Assembly: GCA_015146655.1 (NCBI GenBank)
Contig: VKHL01000002.1
Location: 372,001-436,000, forward strand
Direction of reading: 5' to 3'
From: Ochromonas danica
Lineage: Eukaryota; Sar; Chrysophyceae; Chromulinales; Chromulinaceae
DNA length: 64,000 bases
The position numbers and the translations under genes are program-made. This document shows, in pieces, positions 25,628 to 36,346 of the stretch. The notes under the pieces are model-generated. The model saw only the letters and a program-made list of their open reading frames with translations. It made no database searches and was not told where the DNA came from. Numbering within the stretch: the first letter of the stretch is position 1; every line of letters begins with the position of its first letter.

Positions 25628-26441
25628 TTAATCCTTCTTTTTAGCACGAAGGAAGACTTGTAACACCCGAGTATCATCTACCGCGGCATCGCATAGTTTC
25701 TAGAAAAAAGGGAAGCAATAAATCAATGATAAGGAAAAGATCAGATCGAGGAGTACTTACTGTTTTATTTGCAATCTCCTTGCCCATGAACATGATACGC
25801 TGACGATCGTCATCAATATCAATATTGATTAACTCCTGAACACAGTACATTTAATGAGTAATCGCAGGACCGCTATCATCAAAACAAAGCAAGCCTTACA
25901 GAGCGGATTTGCTGCGTGATTATATGCTTTAGCTCCGACACTGTGTGCCCGGTGTTGGCTTCTACAGTAACATTAATATCTCCTAATATAGAAACAAAAA
26001 GTCATCGATGAGAATTATCCATACGTAGAATGGCAGCTAAACATCATCGGTACCTGGATTTATGCGGACGCGCAATTTAATTGGCAAGCCTTGCACAGAC
26101 TGAGCTTTTAAACTGCTATTTGATCCACTTTTCTCTGTCTCCGTCACTCGGGCCGGCTCATTAGACAGCTCAACAGGATCACAGTAACAATAAATAGGGA
26201 TTTTATATTGAAATCCTCGTTCATCATAACAAACTTCCAGTGTTCCATTGGGGGTGGCAATGTTGCTCGCTTCCAAAATAGCATTTGCTAGAACACAATC
26301 ATTTGATAACAATGCCTCCGCAGCTGAGCGAATTGTTTGCCACATTATCGTATTTCCTTCCACTCTGGAAGTCCAGAACTCGCTACGCATGTTGTTTAAA
26401 TCTCCCTGTCGGGGTCGCGACCAAAGAAACATCAGTTATTC

Positions 26442-26500
<59 letters not shown>

Positions 26501-26686
26501 GTGCTCTCAATCGTTAATTACCTGAGTGACATGTGATCCGTGATGGTAGCGTTTGGGTTGAGTCAAAGGTTTGGAGGCTGTGTGTGTTTGGGCGGCCGAT
26601 TGGTTCACGGCAGAGTTGGCAGCCTGGCTTGTTGAAGGCGCATTCGGGATAAAGGTATTGGTAGGAGAGCTTGTTCCACATCCCAT
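25628..26686 (-). CDS. Ubiquitin domain-containing protein, UBTD1/2-like
   Basis: Five exons. It begins MGCGTSSPTN, a likely myristoylation plus palmitoylation signal (Met-Gly-Cys). Exon 2 starts GDLNNMRSEFW and carries the UBTD N-domain: IWQ-type helix, ANAILEASNIATPNGTLEVC, then CYDERGFQYKIPIYC. The last exons hold a ubiquitin-like fold (LPIKLRVRINPG, then TVSELKHII, RIMFMGKEI and RVLQVFLRAKKKD). The segment order and the phrase NGTL..CYDE.G..Y.IPIYC match UBTD1/UBTD2, proteins linked to E2 enzymes and ubiquitin signalling at membranes. The first intron contains a perfect 20-unit trinucleotide repeat. The stop is complementary to 25628-25630 and the start to 26684-26686. Confidence 0.85.
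26441..26500. repeat. (CAA)20 microsatellite in UBTD-like intron 1
   Basis: Twenty perfect CAA units on the plus strand, that is (TTG)20 on the sense strand of the UBTD-like gene. It lies between a donor GTAATT and an acceptor about 40 nt further on, with the coding frame resuming at GDLNNM. Reading it as a polyglutamine tract on the plus strand is not supported. Confidence 0.9.
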
Positions 26687-27124
26687 GGTTATCTTCTATA
26701 TTGTTATTAAAAAGGCAAGAATTTTTTTCTTTTGCTGACAATTTCCCACAAAACTGAGCTGCAGAAAACTATGGTTTGAACCTAAATCTATGCAAAGCGC
26801 ATATATTCCATATCCCCGTAAAGAAAAGCCTTCTTCAATAAGGATAAGACGTCAACTAGAGATCGCGTCGGTTTGGAGCAAACTGAGATCGTCGAAGAAG
26901 ACCTTGTTCTGCAGGTTGTTGGGCTGTGCTGTTCGTCTGCTTCTTTGCTCCTCCTCCGTCTTTCTCCAATGGTGACTAAAAAGTGAAATATTTTGGCTTT
27001 TAGCGAGTTAATGTTTATGGTGCGTTGAAAGTGCCGGTTGTGCAGAAGCGCAAGTGTAAAACGCGTCCCGAAGAGTGAGGAAGAAGTTTATGATACAAAA
27101 TACTCGAGCAAAAGGATATGCACA
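26687..27124. other. Intergenic region
   Basis: About 440 bp upstream of the UBTD-like gene and downstream of the phosphoglycerate mutase gene, which lies on the same strand further right. It presumably holds the promoter of the former and 3' end of the latter. No gene seen. Confidence 0.4.
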
Positions 27125-30100
27125 TCATTCAGAAGGCTCCTTTGTCTTCAGCTTGATGATCATTTCTTCTATATCAATACTTTCCATCCCATCAGCCGCA
27201 GGTACATCACTTTTAGTCTTGAACAAAAGCTCTGGCGCGGAGCCAAAGTTATACTTATGAAGGGGATTAACTCCGCCTAGCGACGGATCTTCCAGTAAAC
27301 GAAGCTTGCCCTGCTTCCAATCATAAACAAGAGGCAGACCTGTGGGAATTTCGACCATGTGGATCTTACTGGTGGGTATTTTACAAAGGTGCATCAGCAG
27401 TCCTCTAATGGCATTCCTATGACACTCACGAGCTTACATTAATTAAGACGACATAAAAGCAAAGAATAGCAACCCTTACTCGGAGGACGCAATGAGCACA
27501 CTTTTGCCAGTGCTAAGAGTTGGTGAGATGATATTCAAGAAATATGGAATAGTCCGCTCCATGCCTGGAAAGGTCGCCATAAAGCAATCACATCCTGAAG
27601 ATACATAAAAAAAATCACAACAGCTTACAGTCTTTGAGAGACTCGGACTTTGGAAATTTCTTATGGAGTTCAAACTTCCCGTGTGCCAGACTGCGGATGC
27701 AAGTTTCGAACCATGATAAGGGCATGTCTTGAACACATACTTCACATAGCGATTATCATTGCCCGGGTCTGCCATACAATTTCTCATCATTAACGAAATC
27801 TCTGGAGCAAAATGGTAAGAATTGCCATCCGCTTACATGCGCTCGAGAAGGAAGAAATGGGAGGCGGAGCGTCTTCAAAGCCACGCCTCCATTTCATGAA
27901 CTGCTCGTCACCATAGATTTGGCGAATCATCTTCTTAGACAAGCCAGTCAAAGCTCCGTCTACAAAAACCACAATAAAGATGATGAGTCGCTCGTAACTC
28001 TAGAGAAAGCACTCCCTTCTTACACATTCTCTCATTCAGTCGCCATGTTTTCACAATAGGTAGCCATAGACTGTCCAATTCGTTCAGCACCAACCATGCC
28101 GTGTCAATAGCACGAGACAGCCAACTTGTGTAGACCACATCAAACTAACCAGAAAAGAAACAATCAAAACTACCAACTAACATCAACAGAATCCGACTTA
28201 CTTCAACGCCATGCTTGCGCAAGAGCTTGCCCGCATGAATTGCTTCATGTCGACCTTCGGTAGCTAGCATGGCATCTTCCCAACCAGTAAATAAACCCAA
28301 CTGATTGTGCTCCGTCTTGCCATGCCGGATAATGATTAGCAGAGGTCTTGAGAATAAATCCTCTTCGTTTGTCAAGGTTATATCGAATTTGCTATAAGTG
28401 GCAATTTTAGCGGCGTAATCAGCGAAAATACTGGGTTGATTCCCACCAGGCTGTACCAGTTCGTTGTTAGGGGTACAACTAGTTGAGTTATCAGAGAAGA
28501 AATGGACTTGATTGAGCTGATCAAAATCAAACACATCTCCTTTGCGAGTCTTGAAATATTTGTGGATGTGCGTGCTATCGTCTTCAAGAGCATCGACAGC
28601 GTCGTTAAATATTCTGGACAAGTCAAAAAAGGACGCGCTGTTGAGAACATTGTGATCCAAATAAATGTCGCCACAGTATGCATCGTCGTGACCATCATAG
28701 CGACTTTTGGGCGTGGAAATGACATCCTTACTTTTGTCATCTACAAGACTTAGCAAGCGCCTCTCATTCTCCAACTTGGCCAAGCTCTTTATTAGCGAAT
28801 CATTTCCTCCTCCACCAACAGAGGAAATTGTGGGCTCCGTAATAATACTGCAAACATCATTGTTCATGTTAAACTCTCCAGAAAAAGAGTTTAAATCGCT
28901 ACCACCATCCCCTAAGCCTGGGGAATATGTGCCATAATAACCTTTCAAGTGTGCATTGGGAGTCTCCAACGGTTTATACCCTTTGATACTAGTTGCCAAC
29001 TCTGCTTCTTGCTCCAGTGCAGCCCGCAACAAGCCCTAACATAACAATTTATGAGCATGATCAGGTTATTTAAAAGGGCAAGTTCCGACCATATTATACC
29101 TTTTTCTCCAGCCAAATGCCTCGCAAAGGCGCGACAGCATTGCGATGGACAACTGGAACCATATTCTTATCGAACTTATATACCAAAGGGATTCCATTGG
29201 GTATTCCAACTTTATGAACATCCTCAACCCCAATATTGTCGATGTGACGTATAATACCTCGAATGCTGTTGCGATGAGCGACAATGAGAACATTTCTACC
29301 GGCGCGGAGATCGGGCATAATGTGACTCTCCCACAATGGAATAGTGCGGTCCAATGTATCCTGCAGAGATTCCGTGATTGGAATGACATTGTTTATGTAG
29401 TTACCAGTTGCAGTGGCCTTGTCTGGCATATTATAATTGGCGATATACTTGTTCGCATAATTCAGATATTTCTTTTCTCTCCCATGCCAATAAGGATGAT
29501 GTATGGACATAGGCGGCGGTCTTTCATATAAACCCACTCTCCATTTTTGCACTTGTTCTTCACCGAAGAGCTTGGCCAGACCTGGTTTGGAGTGACCCTC
29601 CAAGGCACCATACCTGTCCCAACATACCACGTAAAGTCAAAGTTGAAACATAAACCAAGGCTAAGCTAGACCCACTCACATTCTCTCGTTCAATCGCCAA
29701 GATTTAATCATAGGGCGATAGATCTGGTTGATTTCGTTGAGAATGATCCAGCTGGATCGAATCGCTCGTTTTAACATGCTCGTGTAACAAATATCCACCG
29801 TGTATCCACGCTCAAGCATAAGACGTGCGCCATGCTCTGCTTCTAAAACACCTCGCTCAGATAAATCCACATCAACCCATCCAGTGAAAAGGTCCCTGCT
29901 GTTCCATTCACTTTCACCTATTATTAAGCAGAAGTCCAGGCCAACAAATGAGAGAAAAGGAGGCAAAAGAAAAGAAAACATCAACTTACCATGGCGAACA
30001 AGAATCAAAGTGCCCGGATTTGGATTGTCTTGGAAGCGATTGGCCACTCTTTCCCATAGTGTTCCTTCTTTGACGTATCCATCATCCTCAATATTACGCG

Positions 30101-30167
30101 GGGCTTTGTATCCTCGAAGGCCTCTACGAAGAAAATTGCCTCTAGATTGTAACGCTATTCTTTGCAT
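27125..30167 (-). CDS. Tandem two-domain 2,3-bisphosphoglycerate-dependent phosphoglycerate mutase
   Basis: About nine exons encode roughly 830 aa with two dPGM domains. Early exons: 29990-30167, 29680-29917, 29100-29613, 28202-29035, 28024-28144, 27837-27959. The N terminus ([20 protein letters not shown]) is arginine-rich without acids, like a mitochondrial presequence; stramenopiles run lower glycolysis in mitochondria. Domain 1 has [33 protein letters not shown] and the second catalytic His in [10 protein letters not shown] linker of about 150 residues joins domain 2: [32 protein letters not shown], but SSENAIRG where AHGNS is expected, so the second His is lost. A dPGM-like [12 protein letters not shown] segment just upstream of MPLSWFET is out of frame with it; either it is now intronic (AAG acceptors nearby) or there is a one-base shift. 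Domain 1 interconverts 3- and 2-phosphoglycerate. The 3' half is duplicated at 13460-14884. Confidence 0.88.
27276..28700 (-). repeat. Inverted-repeat arm (source copy)
   Basis: This 1425-bp segment pairs with 13460-14884 in inverted orientation, with 12.4 kb between the arms. Just beyond each end a single mismatch is followed by 4 or 5 further matching bases (AGTC at 13455-13458; GGAGT at 14886-14890), then similarity stops. This copy lies inside the complete gene, so it is the likely source. Confidence 0.9.
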
Positions 30168-30334
30168 GGAGGTTCTGGATACCTAGATACCACCAACAGA
30201 GTGGAGGACCGATTGGCCAACTGGAGGGAAGGCAACAGGTTGATGTGTTGAGTTGAGGGTGGAGGAATCCTAGACTCTTCTCGGTTCTGGAGATTTGGCG
30301 TCACAGTTGCATAAGTTTACGAATCTTGCCGATA

Positions 30335-31472
30335 CAGTAGGCACCCCCCTTGACTTGACGACCCCTTTGACTTGACGTTTCCCAGAAGCACGTGTGTTTG
30401 GGTTGTCTGGGAGTCTGGAAACTGGGAATTTGGGAATTTAGAGCAATTTAAGCAACAGAAAATATTAGTTGGTGGAAGATCTCATGAAAAAGATGTACAA
30501 GTAAACTTTTTGAAAGATATTTCAATAAATCATTAAATAAAGAGCTGTTCACGACAGTACTGAAGAGGAATTGCTATAAATAAGGTGGTATTGAATCAGT
30601 TTTCATGAGTGGAACATGAGCTACATTTTTCTGCCCATCTTGCACAAAACATCATTGGCAAAGTGATGAAACACGTCAAGACGGTCTCTTGGATTCTTGT
30701 GGCGAGAGATCGAGGCGAGAGGGTGGTGAGAGCCAATCTCTCTCGAGGATGATAATACTCATCCGTTCTTCGAATGCAAGAAATCATGTGTTGAACACAA
30801 CGGTATCAATACTAGCCGCAGCTCTCGACATATAGTGAATTGGCAAGGCAATATGATCCCTTGGGAAGCATCGAGGTCGAGCCGCAGTTCCAATCACGAG
30901 TGAATTCACCTTGACCGATCCATCCTCATTATTGCAGAGGCCAAAGGTGACTCTTTCCTTGCTGTGCTTCGAATAAGTTCCTCTTTAATCGTTAGATTCG
31001 GATCGGCTTTAGTTAGCAGTGGTAATTGTAGTCTGATTCGTCAAAGTTGTAACGACGGTCTGAAGAGAGGACTGTGCTGCACCCTCTTTTCATCATTTCC
31101 TCAGGAATTTTTTTTAAGTAGATTGCACAGTCCTTCACTACAAAGAAGGTATTCTTCTCCAATTCTCTTTCTAAGGGCTGTATCAGTTTCTTTTCCAGCA
31201 AGTCTCTCTTGGATCTGAATTCTGGCCCTAACAGAACATCGATCGATCCTTTTCACGCGAAAATGAGAGGATTTGCTCTCCCATTTCCCTTGGGAAATCA
31301 AACATCTGCAACGATTGCGTTATTTGTTTGGATTTTGGTTTGTTCTTTGTTACGAGAACGACCGCAAAGTCAACAAAAACTCATTGAGACGGAGTCAAGA
31401 GTACCCAGATACTCAGACTGACCCAGACTACACGTGGTCTGGGAAACGTCAAGTCAAGGGGGGTGCCTACTG
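30335..31472 (-). mobile_element. Decayed pogo/Tigger-like (Tc1/mariner superfamily) DNA transposon
   Basis: The 1138-bp element is bounded by perfect 26-bp terminal inverted repeats, beginning CAGTAGGCACCCCCCTTGAC (30335-30360 and complement of 31447-31472). Similarity continues imperfectly for about 45 bp (TTTCCCAGA..CACGTGT). Both ends are flanked by TA (30333-30334 and 31473-31474), the target duplication of this superfamily. At the left end the CCCCTTGACTTGACG block is nearly duplicated at 30361-30377. On the minus strand, pieces of a pogo-type DDE transposase remain: RRYNFDESDY (compare YNxDETG) around 31030-31060, and KERVTFGLCNNEDGS, VNSLVIGTAARPRCF between about 30800 and 30960. Several stops and frame changes interrupt it, so it is inactive. 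It lies between the mutase and glycosyltransferase genes. Confidence 0.85.
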
Positions 31473-31538
31473 TATATACAAATTAATGGATTAATGGAGC
31501 TATTGTCAAATACGACTACTGCAATCAACTACTTAACT

Positions 31539-32791
31539 CTACTTCCAGTTCATAAGAAGCCAAATCAAGGCACGCACAGTCACCGCAAAAGAGACCATCC
31601 CTTGAATCATTGTCTTGGCTATTCCATGTCTTCCAAAAAGCTCACAAACACCCGAGACCACAATACAAGAGAAAACAATCGTGCAGTAACGTTGCACGGT
31701 AAGCACTGGACCTACAGGAGATAACTGCAGAAGCGGCTCGGCTAGGACATGAGACCACTGCATCAAACAGTTTCCAGGACGTTACAAACAGCAACTGCGA
31801 TATGAAAGACATATATGCTATAACTTACAGGCTGCTTTGTAATCGGATCTTCCGACCATTTGTTAATTCGTCGCACATGCTTCCAACTTGCATGAGTGCT
31901 GAGACGATTGAGCGCATCGAGGTTCTTGACATCCGTTAACGTAGTATCTTCAAAAGTTTGATAAACTAACATCGGATCAAACATACGAAGCACCAAGCTT
32001 TTATGCCTCCATGCCTAAAGGATGAGGGGCGGATCAACATAAGCGGTATCGTGATCGAAGTAAGTACTTACATCAAGATCAACGTGATATGTAGCCTTCG
32101 GACATAATGATAAAAGTTTCTGAGCTCCTTCTCTCGATACCATATAAGCATGAGTGCCTGCAGGTCGGATAGGCTCGTATAGACTGGCGCTGATGCGCTT
32201 AAGGTGCCGATTGCCCCCTATATAGGAAGAAAAAATACGCGAACTATAACTATCCTTCCCATCTGGATGGACCCGCCCTATCGCTCCCAACAAAATAACA
32301 TCAAATTTCTCGGAACGATTCAGATCACGCAGATTTTCAAGTAGCTTTTCTCTGAAATTATCGACGAGTTGAATATCGTCTTCAAAGACTATGGCTTCAG
32401 TAAGATTACTGTCTACTACCAGCTGCCAAAATTTGCGATGACTTAAATAGCACCCAAGAACACCCTTGGGTTGGAACATTCTGGCCAGCATAGTGGTTTC
32501 TTTTGCAAGAGTAGAGGAAGGAAGATTCTTGCCATCAACTGCTGGGAGACGAGTAACCTCCAAGCCCTGTTTCACCACCTCTTCTTTTACCCTCTCCCAT
32601 CGTTCTTGGGCTCTATCAAGGTTTAAGACAAAAATAGGAGGAACAGATATGTGGTCTTGGGCATACAAAGCAATATGAGAAGCATTACGATTGTTTGGCC
32701 TGGCAGATTGGAAATCCACATCACTTTGCGTGCTCATGATGGCCGGGAAAAGGAGCAATAAAATATAATATTTGCAAAATAGAAAGATCAT
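31539..32791 (-). CDS. Glycosyltransferase family 25 (LPS/collagen galactosyltransferase type) with C-terminal hydrophobic segments
   Basis: Three exons. The N terminus (FLFCKYYILLLLFPAIMS) is a signal peptide or membrane anchor, so the enzyme should sit in the ER/Golgi. The domain follows with FVLNLDRAQERWERVKEEV, RLPAVDGKNL, GVLGCYLSHRKFWQLVV and IVFEDDIQL, the GT25 signature; EDD is the likely nucleotide-sugar/metal site. HAYMVSREGAQKLL and DP-type late motifs complete it. Family members transfer sugars such as galactose to glycans or hydroxylysine. The last exon adds about 75 residues with two hydrophobic stretches (CTIVFSCIVVSGVC and VSFAVTVRALIWLLMNW), which is not usual in the family. 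The donor substrate is unknown. The gene is divergent from cullin-4. Confidence 0.8.
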
Positions 32792-33226
32792 ATCTTCTCA
32801 TTCAATCCGGAGCTGCAAGCAATGGATTGGTTAAACAGCGTGAACGTGGATTCAAATCACGGTCAGGGACCACTTCTTTCTCGCTCTCACTTGCGCAAAT
32901 CCGGTAAAATCCCCAAATCTGTTTGTAATCACTGATGACGACACCGTGATTCTAAGCTTTTGTTTTCTTGTCACAAAGTGCTTCTTATCTGACACTTCCG
33001 ACAAAGGAGGTCGAAAACTCTCTGTATGATGAAAGGAAAGTTCTGATCGTAATTATGTTGATTGCACAGAGTGATGGAGTAAATTCCGGAATTGGGGAAA
33101 ACAGAGCCAGCCCGGGAGGCGCGGGAAAATAATAATGGCAGCCTTGTCAAGAACATATTGGAACCTCCTGAGCATACATCATCATAACAAAGAAGAAGCT
33201 TCTTTTATCTATTATCATCAGCATAT
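32792..33226. other. Divergent promoter region
   Basis: About 435 bp between the starts of the glycosyltransferase (minus) and cullin (plus) genes, presumably containing both promoters. No gene seen. Confidence 0.4.
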
Positions 33227-36200
33227 ATGAGCCACTCCGATGAGTAAGGCATCTATCGACATATACTGAAAGATCCAGGCTCTGATCAAGTTTGTTGTGT
33301 TTTTAGCCGCACGGCCAGCACTAATGGAGCACGCAAATTGGTGATAAAACCCTTTAAGGTGCAGCCAAAGCTCCCCGAGAACTTTTGGGATGAGAGCTGG
33401 GATAAGCTGCAAGCTGCGGTGGGTGCGGTCTATTTGAAGAACTCTTCTACTATCAGCAAGGAGGAGCTTTACAGGGTTAGGCCTTGTTCTCTCTGTCATT
33501 CTGATCTCAATCTCTAACGTAACTAACTGACTTATTAGACGGTTGAAGATCTATGCAAGCAGAAGCAATCCGGGAAGCTGTATGATTCTTTGGTTGGCCA
33601 GCTTAGAGATTACATCGCTCGTAAAGTTGATACCCTGCTTTCTTCTCAGGTAAGAGTCGTACTAAGTGACAACATAGGAATCCAATCGTTGAATTATTGA
33701 AGTTATCTGGGAGATTAGTTGTTGGATGTGGAGAGCTTCCTTGCCCATGTTCAAGTGGTATGGAGAGATCATTGTGAACAGCTGAGTACCATTCGCAATA
33801 TCTTCTTGTATTTGGACAGGTCAGCTATTGCTTTCCTAGTTTGTTTATCAAGCAGATCATCTAAAAGTTGTTATATCTAGAAATTATGCTCTTCAAACAG
33901 CAGGAGCGCAGGTATTATGGGATCTTGGGCATAACATCTTTCGCAAGAAACTCGATGAATTGCCGCAGCTTGAGTCTTCATTGATTCAAGCTGTTCTTGC
34001 GATGATCGATAAATTGCGGAGAGGTGCCATTGCTGACGGTCAGCAGATCGGACAGATCTGTCAGATGTTAATCACGTTGCAGCTCTATCACAACGTCTTC
34101 CAACCGTCTTTTCTTCGTGAAGCTGCACAGTTCTACGCATCTGAAGGTCGGGCTTTTATAGAACAAGTAGATCCTAATCAGTTTTTGTTGCTTGTTGACA
34201 AGAGGTAGGACAATATATGAAATGAATTTTCAATATCGACCTTACTGTTTGCTTTCATGTCAGATTGAACGAAGCTGTCGAGCTAACAACAAAGTACCTT
34301 GATTTCAGTTCTCAAAAATCCTTGGTTGAAGTTATAGAAGGCTATCTTTTGGCCCCACATATAACCACATTAATTGAAAGGGGTGTGTCCAGCATGCTCA
34401 GCCAAAATCAGATTGCAGACTTGAGGCGGATGTTTGTGCTTTTTGACCGTGTCCAAGCTTTGGATAAGCTGAAGGTAGCTTGGAGTATTTATATCAAGTA
34501 AGTTTGCTTCTGCGATGTTGAGTAATGCGATCTAAACTAGAGGATGGAACTTGATTTCAGGTTAACTGGTGAGGGCATTACTAGTCCATCTGCTCAAGCG
34601 AATGTTGGTGGAGTGGGAAGCAATGCAAAGGATTCGCAGTCGCGCGAAATCGTCGAAGAAGTGATATTCTTACAGGTGCCTTCAATCGCTTTGTTCATCA
34701 CCTTTTCCGTTTATGATAGCCTGCTTTTGGTTTTGTTGCCGCTCAGGAGAAATTGTTAGCCATATTGAAAGAGGCTTTTTTCAACAACGAGTTCTTCAAG
34801 CAGAGTCTGCGAAGTGCATTTGATTACTTCCTCAATTTGAACATGAGATCGACTGCCGAGCAATTGGCTCGATACTTGGATCGCAAGCTTCGTGGAGAGA
34901 AAGGACTGACAGAAGCTGATACTGAGCAAAAATTGGACCAGGCGAGTGAATTTCAATTGTGTGATATGGTGCGCTATATTAATTGCTTCTTGTGGGTGAA
35001 GTAGGTTATGATAGTCTTCAAGTATTTGCAGGAGAAAGACATGTTCGAAGCGTTTTATAAGAAGCACTTAGCAAAGCGTCTGTTGACAGGTGATAATTTT
35101 ATTATGTTGACACTGTTGAAGTCGGGGTCATGGCTGTTTTGTTTATTATAGGCAAATCTGCTAGCTATGAAATGGAGCGAAATATGCTTTCCAAATTGAA
35201 AGCTGTAAGCTTGAGCGAAATATGCTCGTTTTATTCTTCCAGATAAACAATATCTAACAATGCGATATTTTCCCTTGTTGTTAGGAATGCGGCGCAAACT
35301 TCACTGCTAAATTAGAGGGAATGTTCCAGGATATAGAGATGTCCAAAGAGTGTCATAATGCCTTTGTAGCAGCGTTAGTCAGAGAGCCGCCAGCTACAAT
35401 GCATAACATCACCTCACTGGAAAATTCTCCCAACTCGTACAATCAACTTGCTGATCGCATCTTCAACGTTGCTGAGCCGGAGATGCAAATCCAAGTGCTT
35501 ACCACGGGCTATTGGCCAAATGTGAGCAGTTTGGAGGGGCTGCAGTTGCCGCCAGAGCTGCTGAGTTTGGTTCGAAAGTTCGATATCTTCTATAATACTA
35601 AATATCAAGGTCGTCGTCTCGTTTGGGCTCATAGTCTTGCAAGATGCATTGTAACCTTTCGATTGATACAAGGCAGCAAGAAGGAACTTGATCTATCTAT
35701 GTTTCAGGCTTTGGTGCTTCGATGTTTTAGCCTTGGAGGCAAACACAGTCTAGAAGAGCTGAAAACCAAAACAGGCATTGAAACTGAAGAACTAAAACGA
35801 ACACTGCTATCGCTCTGTAACGGCCCCATTGGCACTCGAGTCTTAGTCAAAGAACCTCGAGGTAGAGATGTGCAGGACGCAGACTCCTTCATTATCAATA
35901 ATGAATTCTCGAACAAGCTATTTCGCATCAAGATCAACACTATTCAAGTCAAAGAGACTGCAGAAGAGGTGCAACGAACTCACGAAGAGGTCTTCCGAGA
36001 TCGAGAATATCAGGTACAAGGATGTATTCTTTACCACATCGTTGTTGGTATGCGCTCACTCTCACACACTGCATGTAGGTGGATGCTGCTATTGTTCGCA
36101 TCATGAAGGCTCGCAAGCGACTATTACATAGCACTCTCATCAGTGAAGTTATGGCTCAATTGCGTTTTCCAGCTCAAAGTTCGGACCTTAAAAAGCGGAT

Positions 36201-36273
36201 TGAAGCTCTCATTGAGAGAGACTTTCTTGAGAGAGACTCTAATGATCCATCTACCTACAATTATTTGGCCTAA
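33227..36273 (+). CDS. CUL4: Cullin-4
   Basis: About 12 exons; exon 1 is only 33227-33243 (MSHSD) and exon 2 starts at 33307. The joined N terminus has [18 protein letters not shown] and [19 protein letters not shown], the start typical of CUL4. Cullin repeats follow, then the cullin homology domain ([27 protein letters not shown]) and the winged-helix B with the neddylation site in [20 protein letters not shown], then [18 protein letters not shown] and the end YNYLA. CUL4 is the scaffold of CRL4 ubiquitin ligases, binding DDB1 at its N terminus and RBX1 at its C terminus; these ligases act in replication licensing and DNA repair. The stop at 36271-36273 lies 73 bp from the stop of the convergent lumen-protein gene. 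Confidence 0.93.
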
Positions 36274-36346
36274 ATTTAGCATCTTTACTAGTCCAAGGTG
36301 GAAACACAAAAGCAATTTCACACTTTAACAAGCTTCTCAATTTTGG

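Noticed and set aside
26285-26536. A plus-strand frame encoding a long polyglutamine run
   Set aside because: It is the antisense of a (TTG)20 repeat inside an intron of the UBTD-like gene, whose exons join in phase around it.
32845-32870. tRNA T-arm-like sequence GATTCAAATC
   Set aside because: No acceptor, D or anticodon arms could be placed around it.
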